DNA from: Chrysochromulina parva | Lineage: Eukaryota > Haptophyta > Prymnesiales > Chrysochromulinaceae | Assembly: GCA_002887195.1 (NCBI GenBank) | Contig: PJAB01001840.1 | Location: 1-11,922, forward strand | Length of the DNA: 11,922 nt | Reading direction: 5' to 3' | Shown: in pieces, positions 1 through 6,763 of the stretch | Numbering within the stretch: the first letter of the stretch is position 1 | Layout of the letters: each line of letters starts with the position of its first letter | Position numbers and translations under genes: made by a program | Notes under the pieces: generated by a model | What the model was told of the DNA's origin: nothing | Seen by the model: only the letters and a program-made list of their open reading frames with translations | Database searches by the model: none

Positions 1-75
1 GGAGCTCGATAAGGAGCGAGGCAGATAGAGAGGCCGCAGCGCGCGCGGGGGAGAGCGCGGGCAAGGGCAGGCACT

Positions 76-100
76 ACCGTTACTCAGAATGAGTAACGGT
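76..100. repeat. Perfect inverted repeat, 11-bp arms, 3-base loop
   Basis: The left arm ACCGTTACTCA (76-86) is the exact reverse complement of the right arm TGAGTAACGGT (90-100), with GAA between. As RNA it would form an uninterrupted 11-bp stem with a triloop; as DNA it is a near-palindromic site. It lies outside any recognised gene, about 315 bp beyond the end of the SHIPPO gene. Function is unknown: it could be a protein-binding site, a processing or termination hairpin, or chance. Confidence 0.75.
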
Positions 101-299
101 CAGAGTCGATGAGGGGATGACGGCAGACCCCGTACGGAGGCGAGCCAGTATCATCCGAGGTAAGGTCGGGGACCTTTGTGTGTAACTGGGTGTGCATGCA
201 TCCTCGTGTAGGACTGTCGGTCTAGCTGTGGCACCTGTAGGTGATTTTTGTGGTTGAGAGTCGCAGCGCGGTCCACCGGCCGCGCCGTACACAATCTGC

Positions 300-328
300 C
301 TCGAGGTAAGGGCTAACCATACCTCGAG
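300..328. repeat. Inverted repeat, 9-bp arms
   Basis: CTCGAGGTA (300-308) and TACCTCGAG (320-328) are exact reverse complements separated by 11 bases. Each arm also contains the six-base palindrome CTCGAG. It lies about 90 bp beyond the end of the minus-strand SHIPPO gene, where a 3' untranslated region would be expected. Its role is unknown. Confidence 0.6.
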
Positions 329-414
329 ACGTCGAGACTCACATAGTTTAATACGCGTGTACGCGCTCGCTCAAGAGGGCGCGCTCACTCACACTCTACA
401 CATCTTTCACTCAC

Positions 415-1599
415 TTATGCTCGAAATGTGGCCCGCTGCTCATCGGCAGCGGCGCGCATGTTGCGCACGTGCGCGAGCTCATCGGCAAAGGTGGGCGTCG
501 GGCTGTGTGCGCCCGGGCCTGGCTTCGTCTTCGCGTCGTTCATGACCGAGGCGATGAACGAATTGTCGGCCATGCCCGGGGAGAAGCGCGGAGATCCTTT
601 GGAACGCATAGTTGAGGGTACGTCGTAACGGCCAGGTCCGGGCACCGTCTTCCCGTGAACGATGGCCATCTCGAGTTGGCTCATCGCAGGGATCAGCCCA
701 CACAGCGTGGCCGATGGCCCTGACGCCTGGTCGGATAAGACACCGATCGGACTCTCGTAAGTCCCCGGCCCAGGCGGCCCGCCGTCAAGGGGCACGATCG
801 TTCTTCTCGAGGGCGGGCCCATCCAGAATCCGAGACTGCGCCTTGGCTCGCGCGGCGTGTGAGCGCCCGGCCCGGGCATGTCGCGCAGATGCGCCACCAT
901 GCGCCCCATGTCGTGCGCTGATGGCACTTCCGCGTGCGGGTACTTTTCCATGAGACGGGGCGGCAGGCCGAAGGACGTCTCCACCGGGATGGCACGAATC
1001 TTGCCAAGGCCCGTGTTCTTGCTTCGCGGCGAGTAGGAGCCGGGCCCGGGTTGGAACGGCGCCATCTTCTCCATGTACGAGTCTTGTGTACCTTTCATCT
1101 TGTCGTACTTGATGGCCGGGTCGTACTTGGCCGCGCCGAAAGTCTTGCCGGAAAAAATGGCATGCCCATCGTTAAGGTTGGTCAGCCGAGGCGTATAGGT
1201 TCCCGGCCCTGGAATGGTCGCCTTTTCGGCAAGCTCCTTATCATCGTACATTTTGCGGCGCGGAGGCTCGCGTTGTGCCATCTGGAAGACCTTGACCATC
1301 CGCTTAATCTCCTTTGCCTCGGCAGCCATCTTCTGCAGCTTTAGCCGCTCGTCCACAGAGGCAAGATGCTGCTCGAGTTCATCGCGCTCAGCCTCGATCT
1401 TTGCGGCCTTCTCACGGCGCAGCCGCTCAGCCCGCTCGCTCGACGTTTCGGGCTGCTTGCGAAGCTCAGCAGCAACCGCGTCGTCCGCCAAACGCGATGC
1501 CATTTTCATTTCCCTGAAAAAGCTGTTTTTTGTCAACGTAACAGTAACTGCTTCTCGCATTGCATGCGCGAGCGACGAAGTCCTATCATCCTCATCCAT
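415..1599 (-). CDS. SHIPPO/STPGR (sperm-tail PG-rich) repeat protein, probable flagellar protein
   Basis: This is a 394-residue protein starting at an ATG (1597-1599) and ending in TAA. Residues about 40-110 are charged, Ala/Glu/Arg-rich and predicted to form a coiled coil. From residue 130 it carries six Pro-Gly-Pro-Gly motifs, at residues 130, 184, 242, 276, 320 and 360. Each is followed by a short aromatic or His plus Ser/Thr-Pro pattern such as PGPGTYTPR, PGPGSYSPR and PGPGAHTPR. This is the signature of the SHIPPO (sperm-tail PG-rich) repeat family, whose members (ODF3/CIMAP-like) associate with axonemal and other microtubules. Repeat spacing is irregular, 34-58 residues. No enzyme motif, signal peptide or membrane segment is visible. 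It sits 68 bp downstream of the PTGES2-like gene on the same strand. The family call is firm; a microtubule or flagellar role is inferred from the family. Confidence 0.9.
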   Translation of the reverse strand: MDEDDRTSSLAHAMREAVTVTLTKNSFFREMKMASRLADDAVAAELRKQPETSSERAERLRREKAAKIEAERDELEQHLASVDERLKLQKMAAEAKEIKRMVKVFQMAQREPPRRKMYDDKELAEKATIPGPGTYTPRLTNLNDGHAIFSGKTFGAAKYDPAIKYDKMKGTQDSYMEKMAPFQPGPGSYSPRSKNTGLGKIRAIPVETSFGLPPRLMEKYPHAEVPSAHDMGRMVAHLRDMPGPGAHTPREPRRSLGFWMGPPSRRTIVPLDGGPPGPGTYESPIGVLSDQASGPSATLCGLIPAMSQLEMAIVHGKTVPGPGRYDVPSTMRSKGSPRFSPGMADNSFIASVMNDAKTKPGPGAHSPTPTFADELAHVRNMRAAADEQRATFRA

Positions 1600-1667
1600 G
1601 CACGCTGCTCTTCTTGGCGGCCGTCTCAGCCTGTGTAAGGATCTTCAACGAGACCCGTTCGCCGTTG
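1600..1667. other. 68-bp spacer between two same-strand genes
   Basis: Only 68 bases separate the TGA stop of the PTGES2-like gene (1668-1670) from the ATG of the SHIPPO gene (1597-1599), both on the minus strand. The SHIPPO frame stays open upstream of its ATG as far as a stop at 1645-1647, but has no earlier ATG. A 3' end, promoter and 5' untranslated region would all have to fit here or overlap the neighbouring genes. Confidence 0.6.
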
Positions 1668-2522
1668 TCACTGCCGAGACGTGCACGCGTTGCCGGGCTG
1701 CACGAGCGCTTCGACGCGGTCGTACCATGGCTTGATGGCGGTCTCGGCCATGATCTCCTTGTATGCGTCTGTGCGGTCGATGGCTTTGAGGCAGCCGAAC
1801 ACGCAGACGTCCGCAAAGTTGGGCTGCTTCCCACCCGCGAAGGGTTTGCTGCCCACGCCTTCATTCAGCCAGTGGTTAATCCCGGCGACAACGGCCGCGC
1901 GCTCGTCCTCGATTCCGTACTTCTTCTTGATCTTGCCCTGAGCCATCCACATGAAAAAGGAGCCGATGATCTGGTTGGACACCTTGTCGAGCATCGAAAA
2001 GTGCGGCACGCTCATCACGTAGCCAAAGGCCTGGTATGACTCGCTGAACGAGCGCGTGATGTTCGGGAAGAGCAGCACTGCGAACTTCTCGTCCGACCAC
2101 TTGGCCCACTCAAGCGCCTTCGGCGAACGGAACTCGGCCAGTTGCTTCGCGTCGAGCACGCCCGCAGTGCCCATGCGGTCGAGCAGCGCCTGGCTGATCA
2201 CCCCACTGTCGTTCACTTGCTCGTCGCCGAGCTTTGCAATCGGCACCTTTCGGTAGCCGCCCGACCACGCCTTAATCTCGCCCTTGGTGAGCGGATTGAC
2301 CTCGGTAGTTTCGTATGGCACGCGGTACAGATCGAGCAGTGCCTTCACCTTGTTGCAGAACGGACAGATCTCGTACTGATAGATGTGCACCGAACCGACA
2401 GTGCCGGCTGCGGCAGCAGTGGTGAGCGGTGCCCTTAGCTTTGGAGCGAGTGCGCGGTCGAGCGCGCCGGCGGCGAGGAGACCGCCACTCGCGAGAAGAG
2501 GCGTGCGCAGGCGGCGGAACAT
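1668..2522 (-). CDS. PTGES2: Membrane-associated prostaglandin E synthase-2-like protein (glutaredoxin/GST fold)
   Basis: This is a 284-residue protein when read from the first in-frame ATG (2520-2522). The open frame extends 17 codons further to a GTG, which is a less likely start. The N terminus begins MFRRLRTPLLASGGLLAAG, Arg-rich then hydrophobic, which fits a mitochondrial presequence or membrane anchor. A thioredoxin/glutaredoxin-like domain follows, with YQYEICPFCNKV and the CPFC redox motif at residues 53-56. Next come EVNPLTKGEIK, the cis-proline motif RKVPI (Pro 94) and the glutathione-site-like NDSGVISQAL. The C-terminal half is a GST-like helical domain ending with PFAGGKQPNFADVCVFG and AIDRTDAYKEIM, as in mPGES-2. 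In animals the family isomerises PGH2 to PGE2 in vitro and binds glutathione and haem. In protists the physiological substrate is unknown, so a redox or glutathione role is as likely as prostanoid synthesis. It is divergently arranged with the kinase gene. Confidence 0.9.
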   Translation of the reverse strand: MFRRLRTPLLASGGLLAAGALDRALAPKLRAPLTTAAAAGTVGSVHIYQYEICPFCNKVKALLDLYRVPYETTEVNPLTKGEIKAWSGGYRKVPIAKLGDEQVNDSGVISQALLDRMGTAGVLDAKQLAEFRSPKALEWAKWSDEKFAVLLFPNITRSFSESYQAFGYVMSVPHFSMLDKVSNQIIGSFFMWMAQGKIKKKYGIEDERAAVVAGINHWLNEGVGSKPFAGGKQPNFADVCVFGCLKAIDRTDAYKEIMAETAIKPWYDRVEALVQPGNACTSRQ

Positions 2523-2676
2523 GTCGCTGGAAAGCGACTTTTCGAGGAAGTCCGATGTTCGACGTTCAAGCACCGGACGCGATTGGCCTTGGCCAGGAAG
2601 CTGAACGCTCTTTCACACGGGCGGATGCATTTTCCGGTTTTCACAGTGCGTGTCACTGGACGGATTGTCAAAGCCC
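2523..2676. promoter_or_regulatory. Divergent (bidirectional) promoter region
   Basis: The 154 bases between the ATG of the minus-strand PTGES2-like gene and the ATG of the plus-strand kinase gene must hold both promoters unless these overlap coding sequence. It contains TTTTCCGGTTTT (2630-2641), which resembles the TTTTTACCGGT elements found upstream of the coiled-coil gene. An ATG at 2625 opens a 35-codon plus-strand frame that overlaps the kinase start in a different frame. No TATA-like box is evident. Confidence 0.55.
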
Positions 2677-5067
2677 ATGCGGCAGACGACGGTCGCGCCG
2701 CCGCCGCGTTCCCAAGCACACAACAGCGCTGAGCGGGCACCTACGGATGCAGACTTGATCGTGGCTGCCTCATCGGGCCGTCTCGACGTTGTAGTTGCCC
2801 TGCTCGAGGCTGGTGTGTCTGCACTAGCCGTTGATGAGACCGGCAAGACGTCCTTGCACAAAGCTGCATACCTCAACCTGACGCAAATGGCTCGCGAGCT
2901 CATCGCACGCGAGCCAGCCATTGTTGCCGCCTGCGATGTTGCGCACAACACAGCGCTCCACGTCGCGGCCTGGGCTGGCAACTTGAGCATGTGCGCTGCG
3001 CTGCTCGAGGCCATGGCCGCAGTGTCGGCAACGGATCTGGCTGGAAACACGCCGCTGCACCACGCAGCCCTGGAAGGTCACACTGCGATCGGGGAGATCC
3101 TTCTGGTACATGGCGCCAGCGCCAACGCTCCCGGCCTCGAGGGCAGCACCCCCCTACACTTCGTCGCGCTGTCCATGACGGATGCCAAGCTGTCCTTTGC
3201 GCGGCTGCTGCTGCGACACGAGGCGGACCCACAGATACCTAATCGGCACGGAATGACAGCCTCCCGCCTCGCCTTGGACCAGGGCAACGACGAGCTCGCG
3301 CAGTTGCTGCTGGTGCTCGCGCAGCCAGATCAGCACGCGCAGCCAGCGCCATCGCCCGCAGAGGCGCCCAAAAAGGCGCTTGATGTCTTTGGGTGCTTGC
3401 TCCGCTCCCTCGCTGCCAAGGAGCTGAACGAGGAGCTCAGCGTCTTCCACCGCTCGCATCGGCACAAGTTCCTGCGCCACCACGGCGGCGACTACCCGCA
3501 CGAGCTGGCGTGCGTGCATGCGCAGTACGTGGGGCTCGTCTCGCGCCATGTTGAGCTCGCGCTCCGGAGCGCTGGAACTTCCTGGGAGGCCGCGTGCGAG
3601 GCGTGTAGGCGGGCGCCCGCTGATGGACGCTGCTCAGCGCTCCGGCTCCGGCTGCTCCAGCATCTGGTGGCACTCGAGGACTTCCCCGCCTTTTTCGAGT
3701 TGATGCTGAGCACGCAGCTTCCAGGGGCAGAGGCTCCTGTGGCTGTTGTGAATACCGACCGTGAGGGTATGAATACCGACCATGAGGGCAGCGCCGAGGG
3801 CACCCGCGGCTCTGAGGCTGTCCCTGACTGCATGGGCAGCGAAGTTGGCGACGAACTTGCAAGTACCGTTCAGCCGTACACGGCAGACGTGCAAAGCGGA
3901 CCCAGGAGCTCGTGCGCCTCGACGATGCGCGCGACGGCGGCCGCGGCCGATGCAGCTTGGGTCGACTCGCCGATCGCCTCCTTCGCGCCCTCGCTTGCCA
4001 GTACCTTGCCAAGCGGCGGGGCGGCCGTCGTCGACAGCGGCGGCGTGAGTTTTCTTTCCTCATACGCGGGCTCAGCCGTGGTGGGCGGTACCTACGGGTA
4101 CGTGGACGGTGCACATACGTCACATACGTACGAGAGCGATAGCGGCGTCTCCTGTGCCTCATCGGCGATGCGCGCGCCCATGAGCCCCGTGTGGATCGAG
4201 GGGACAGTGCGGCTGGCCGACGACACGACGCTGCACAGCCGCTGGGTACGAGGCCGACGGATCGGGGTGGGCTCCTCCGGAGAGGTCTACCGCGTGAGCG
4301 ACGAGGGGAACGGCCTCGAGTTCGCCGCCAAGCTCGTGGTGCCACGCGACCAGGAGGCTGCTGAGCGCCTCGCCGCCGAGATGACGCTCATGCGGCACCT
4401 GCGCCACCCGAACATCGTCGAGTACATTGGTGCCGCTACGTGCAGCGAAGGTGAGCAGTGTATCTTGCTCGAGCTGTGCGAGGGCGGCTCTGTGCGTCAG
4501 CTGCTCGACCGCGAGCACCGCGCTGGCTTGCCTCACGCCACGCTGCACTCGTACGGCGTGCAGCTGCTGCACGCGCTGCACTACCTGCATGCGCATATGA
4601 TCATCCATCGAGATTTGAAGGGCGACAACGTGCTGCTCGACGCGGCGCGCACTACCGTCAAGCTTGGCGACTTCGGCTCGTCCAACGAGCTGCTGCTTCA
4701 CGAGACGTGCTCGCAGGACGTGCACACCATCCGCGGCTCGCCGTACTGGATGAGCCCCGAGCACATCCAGGGCGCGCGCTGCGGCCGCAAGGCAGACGTG
4801 TGGTCCTATGCTTGCGTACTCCTTGAGATGCTCACCGGGGGCATGCCCTGGCTCACCGGCGGCGCCATGCAGCCCGCCGCCGGCCAGTTCGCTGTCTTCC
4901 GGCTCATGACGCTAATTGTCGAGGCCAAACACCCGCCGCCCATGCCTGCGCCAGAGGAGATTCCCGATGGGCTGCATGAGCTGATGCTTGCTTGCTTCGA
5001 GCGCGACCTCGCCCGACGCCCGACCACAGTCGAACTACTCGAATACGGCTGGGTCATCGATACATGA
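2677..5067 (+). CDS. Ankyrin-repeat / BART-like / STE11-type protein kinase fusion
   Basis: The protein has 796 residues from the first in-frame ATG; a GTG lies nine codons upstream. Residues about 25-215 hold five or six ankyrin repeats, with motifs such as GKTSLHKAAYL, HNTALHVAAWAGN, GNTPLHHAALEGH and GSTPLHFVAL. Residues about 236-343 match the pattern of the ARL2-binding BART-like domain: a helical segment with HRHKF, then HAQYVGLV, ending in LEDFPAFFELML. A Ser/Ala/Gly-rich linker follows (about 350-510). The C-terminal kinase domain (about 525-790) is complete: glycine loop GVGSSGEVYRV (530-540), catalytic Lys 552 in FAAKLVV, helix-C Glu 568, HRDLKGDN (644-651), DFG (665-667) and GSPYWMSPE (687-695). 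The last motif is typical of STE/MAP3K kinases, so Ser/Thr kinase activity is expected. The coding sequence ends in tandem stops TGA-TAG. The ankyrin and kinase calls are firm; the BART-like call is a pattern match by eye. Confidence 0.92.
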   Translation: MRQTTVAPPPRSQAHNSAERAPTDADLIVAASSGRLDVVVALLEAGVSALAVDETGKTSLHKAAYLNLTQMARELIAREPAIVAACDVAHNTALHVAAWAGNLSMCAALLEAMAAVSATDLAGNTPLHHAALEGHTAIGEILLVHGASANAPGLEGSTPLHFVALSMTDAKLSFARLLLRHEADPQIPNRHGMTASRLALDQGNDELAQLLLVLAQPDQHAQPAPSPAEAPKKALDVFGCLLRSLAAKELNEELSVFHRSHRHKFLRHHGGDYPHELACVHAQYVGLVSRHVELALRSAGTSWEAACEACRRAPADGRCSALRLRLLQHLVALEDFPAFFELMLSTQLPGAEAPVAVVNTDREGMNTDHEGSAEGTRGSEAVPDCMGSEVGDELASTVQPYTADVQSGPRSSCASTMRATAAAADAAWVDSPIASFAPSLASTLPSGGAAVVDSGGVSFLSSYAGSAVVGGTYGYVDGAHTSHTYESDSGVSCASSAMRAPMSPVWIEGTVRLADDTTLHSRWVRGRRIGVGSSGEVYRVSDEGNGLEFAAKLVVPRDQEAAERLAAEMTLMRHLRHPNIVEYIGAATCSEGEQCILLELCEGGSVRQLLDREHRAGLPHATLHSYGVQLLHALHYLHAHMIIHRDLKGDNVLLDAARTTVKLGDFGSSNELLLHETCSQDVHTIRGSPYWMSPEHIQGARCGRKADVWSYACVLLEMLTGGMPWLTGGAMQPAAGQFAVFRLMTLIVEAKHPPPMPAPEEIPDGLHELMLACFERDLARRPTTVELLEYGWVIDT
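3750..3791 (+). repeat. 21-bp tandem duplication inside the kinase gene linker
   Basis: Two adjacent 21-base units (3750-3770 and 3771-3791) match at 18 of 21 positions and share GAATACCGACC. They encode near-duplicate seven-residue units, NTDREGM and NTDHEGS. The repeat preserves the reading frame and lies in the low-complexity linker just after the BART-like domain, so it is probably a tolerated slippage duplication. Confidence 0.8.
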
Positions 5068-5488
5068 TAGCGCAGTGAAATCGCAATGTGAAATCGTCGT
5101 TGACGAGGGTAAATAATGTGGCGTATACGAGAGGTACGACCGCTTTATTGTTTACAAAACAGCCAGTCAGCCACGACTCTCGACTCGACAACGACTGACG
5201 ACTCTCGGCTGCGAAGGCTTCCGCAACTCCGAACTCGTATGAGACGTCACCGCGCTTTCCGGGGAACGCAAACGAAGGCGTAACTACTTATTGATACGGT
5301 AGCTTGTGTCTTTTTACCGGTGTGTCCCGGCTCCCCCCGGTGTCTTTTTACCGGTAGCGAAACGGTAGAGCTCTGATAGAACAACGACGCGGAACCCGTC
5401 CCTTATTAGTTCCTTTCTCGATGGGGAGCTTTCGGCTTTGCACGTCCATCAGGCAGTTGCCTACAAACAGGATCAATACGAGCAGATA
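5068..5488. promoter_or_regulatory. Intergenic region with repeated TTTTTACCGGT elements
   Basis: These 421 bases run from the kinase stop to the ATG of the coiled-coil gene. The left part is probably the 3' untranslated region of the kinase gene. It holds GTGAAATCG twice (5075-5083 and 5088-5096) and ACGACTCTCG twice (5173-5182 and 5198-5207). The right part holds two exact copies of a 16-bp element (5306-5321 and 5340-5355) and CGGTAG three times (5297-5302, 5352-5357, 5363-5368). A short upstream reading frame (5421-5489) ends at the start codon of the gene. No convincing protein gene is present. Confidence 0.6.
5306..5355. repeat. Two exact 16-bp direct repeats (GTGTCTTTTTACCGGT)
   Basis: GTGTCTTTTTACCGGT occurs at 5306-5321 and again, without mismatch, at 5340-5355, 34 bp apart start to start. 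The copies lie 134-183 bp upstream of the ATG at 5489. The pairing of a T tract with an ACCGGT palindrome in a spacer suggests a promoter element or transcription-factor site, but function is inferred from position only. Confidence 0.7.
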
Positions 5489-5489
5489 A
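5421..5489 (+). promoter_or_regulatory. 22-codon upstream ORF whose stop overlaps the main start (TAATG)
   Basis: An ATG at 5421 opens a 22-codon frame that ends with TAA at 5487-5489. The last A of that stop is the first base of the ATG (5489-5491) that starts the coiled-coil gene, giving TAATG. In other systems this arrangement allows termination-reinitiation, so the frame could control translation of the downstream gene. If the real mRNA starts downstream of 5421, or is spliced, it would be irrelevant. Confidence 0.4.
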
Positions 5490-6682
5490 TGCATCAACAG
5501 CAGCTCATACCAATCGGCACTCAGGACAACGCCCGGCAGGACGCTCATGACGACGACACTGCCAACGAGGCGGAGCACCCGAAGGCCGCCGCGGACACGG
5601 AGCAGGCGCCAAGGACGCGATTCGCTCAACGGACGCCTGCGCACCGGCCGCCTGGCGTCTTGTTGAAAATGATCTCCTCACACAACGACCTTGTCGCGCA
5701 AAGGGATGATGAGGTCAAGCGGCTAAGAGCAGAGATGGAGCAGATGCGCGGGAGGCACAAGCAGGAGATCAAGGCGTTCGAGACCCAGCTTTTCATACAG
5801 CGGGCGAATCTCGAGAGCGCACTTGCCGCAAAATATCAGCGCAACAACGCCCCTTCGCGCCAGTCCGAGTCGCAGAATATTGCTGAGCTGCATCGAGTCC
5901 GTAGTGAGCTGGGGCGGCTGAAGAAGGAATTCGCCGCCGTAATGCGCAAGAATCAACTGATGGCACTAGAAATCGAGAGACTGCACGGGAGAGAGGACAA
6001 ACAGCAGGGCCTTCTCATTCAGGCAGTGCTCAGCTCGGATGAACAAGCCCGTAGTGAGCTAGGACTGCTGAAGAAGGAATTCGCCGACGTGACCGGCAGG
6101 AATCATTCGTTGGCCCAGGAGATCGAAAGACTCCGGAGGAAGGAGGGCATACAGCAGGATCGTCTCATTCAGGCAGTGCTCGGCTCGGTCACATCACTGC
6201 CCGAACAAGATGCTCCTCGTGCTGCTCGTCCTCCCCCATGTTCCCCAACTTTTCTGCGCATCTCATCGCGCACCTCATCGCCCTTCACGCCTGCGCCTTC
6301 TTCGCCGAATTCGCCAGTCGGCAAAGGATCTGGAAGCGGGGAGCCCGTGTTCTTCGAACCGAGCCCGTGGGCGGAGTCGCAGCCCCAGTCTCACCGATCT
6401 GCCCCACACTCGCCACAACCTCGCCGGGTGACCCGGCTGCACCGATCGGTAACTTCGCGCAGCGTAACGCGCAGCGCACCCACACTCTCGCCCTCTCGGA
6501 GTTTGGTCGCAATCGCGTACGCCGCACCCGGCGGTGGCGACGGGCTTGGCTTAAACTCTCCTTCTCACAGACCCGACTTCCAGTGCAGGGTATCACAAAC
6601 CCACGTCGCCGCGCACTTGGAAGCCGAGTTGTTGAACCGATTCGAGACGCACTACGACGTTGTACTGAACGAGCCCAAATGA
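5489..6682 (+). CDS. Coiled-coil protein with internal tandem repeat and Ser/Pro-rich tail
   Basis: I do not recognise this gene. From the first in-frame ATG (5489) it encodes 397 residues; the frame is open back to 5369 without an earlier ATG, although a TTG lies at 5438. After a polar N terminus, residues about 58-233 are a heptad-like, Glu/Lys/Arg/Leu-rich coiled coil with segments such as DEVKRLRAEMEQMRGRHKQE. Two consecutive 50-codon copies share RSELG-LKKEFA, EIERL, QQ and LIQAVL, with 29 of 46 residues identical. Residues about 243-363 are low complexity, rich in Ser, Pro and Arg, with many possible SP phosphorylation sites. The last 25 residues (starting at HVAAHLEAELLNRFETHYD) look like a short amphipathic helix. 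No catalytic motif, signal peptide or membrane helix is seen. A structural or scaffolding role is the most that composition suggests. Confidence 0.75.
   Translation: MHQQQLIPIGTQDNARQDAHDDDTANEAEHPKAAADTEQAPRTRFAQRTPAHRPPGVLLKMISSHNDLVAQRDDEVKRLRAEMEQMRGRHKQEIKAFETQLFIQRANLESALAAKYQRNNAPSRQSESQNIAELHRVRSELGRLKKEFAAVMRKNQLMALEIERLHGREDKQQGLLIQAVLSSDEQARSELGLLKKEFADVTGRNHSLAQEIERLRRKEGIQQDRLIQAVLGSVTSLPEQDAPRAARPPPCSPTFLRISSRTSSPFTPAPSSPNSPVGKGSGSGEPVFFEPSPWAESQPQSHRSAPHSPQPRRVTRLHRSVTSRSVTRSAPTLSPSRSLVAIAYAAPGGGDGLGLNSPSHRPDFQCRVSQTHVAAHLEAELLNRFETHYDVVLNEPK
5901..6200 (+). repeat. 150-bp tandem duplication within the coiled-coil gene
   Basis: Bases 5901-6050 and 6051-6200 are two head-to-tail copies with a 150-bp period. 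About 108 of the first 140 positions match (77%) by manual alignment. Identity is highest at the two ends: GTAGTGAGCT, AAGAAGGAATTCGCCG and TCTCATTCAGGCAGTGCT are shared. The period is 50 codons, so the frame is kept and the coiled coil lengthened. The second copy ends with a short insertion relative to the first. Confidence 0.85.
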
Positions 6683-6763
6683 ACGAGCTATCACGTATTT
6701 AGGTTACTGTACACGGACGCAACACCGTCTCCTTTTTAATCTCGCTTGTCTCGTTGTATGGTC

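Larger units (their letters stand above)
1..414. other. Left-edge non-coding region downstream of the SHIPPO gene
   Basis: No convincing gene was found in these 414 bases. The only open frame of note is a roughly 70-codon minus-strand stretch (about 80-292) with no recognisable domain and a composition unlike the neighbouring proteins. It holds a perfect short hairpin (76-100) and a 9-bp inverted repeat (300-328), both listed separately. The right part (about 355-414) is rich in CACTCAC-like pyrimidine/purine alternation and should include the 3' untranslated region of the minus-strand gene ending at 415. I saw no AATAAA-type polyadenylation signal in that orientation. Confidence 0.5.

Noticed and set aside
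80..292. A 70-codon minus-strand open frame in the left spacer
   Set aside because: No domain, no codon pattern resembling the neighbours, and it overlaps the hairpin. Length is within chance for GC-rich DNA.
2650..2676. GTG start nine codons upstream of the kinase ATG, and similar GTG/TTG starts at 2573 (minus), 5438, 7007 and 11830 (minus)
   Set aside because: Non-ATG starts are rare in eukaryotes. An in-frame ATG follows closely at 2677, 2522 (minus), 5489 and 7016. For the last gene the frame continues to the window edge, so 11830 is not its start.
2625..2732. A 35-codon frame from the ATG at 2625 overlapping the kinase start
   Set aside because: It could be an upstream ORF, but no conserved feature supports it and the transcript start is unknown. 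It is mentioned only in the promoter entry.
3437..4345. A 302-codon minus-strand open frame inside the kinase gene
   Set aside because: Its product is an Arg/Ser/Pro-rich composition artefact of antisense GC-rich sequence, and the plus strand here encodes recognisable domains.
6238..6702. A 154-codon plus-strand frame overlapping the end of the coiled-coil gene
   Set aside because: Out-of-frame shadow; its Arg-rich product reflects the Ser/Pro-rich codons of the main frame. No sign of a frameshift in the coiled-coil gene was found.
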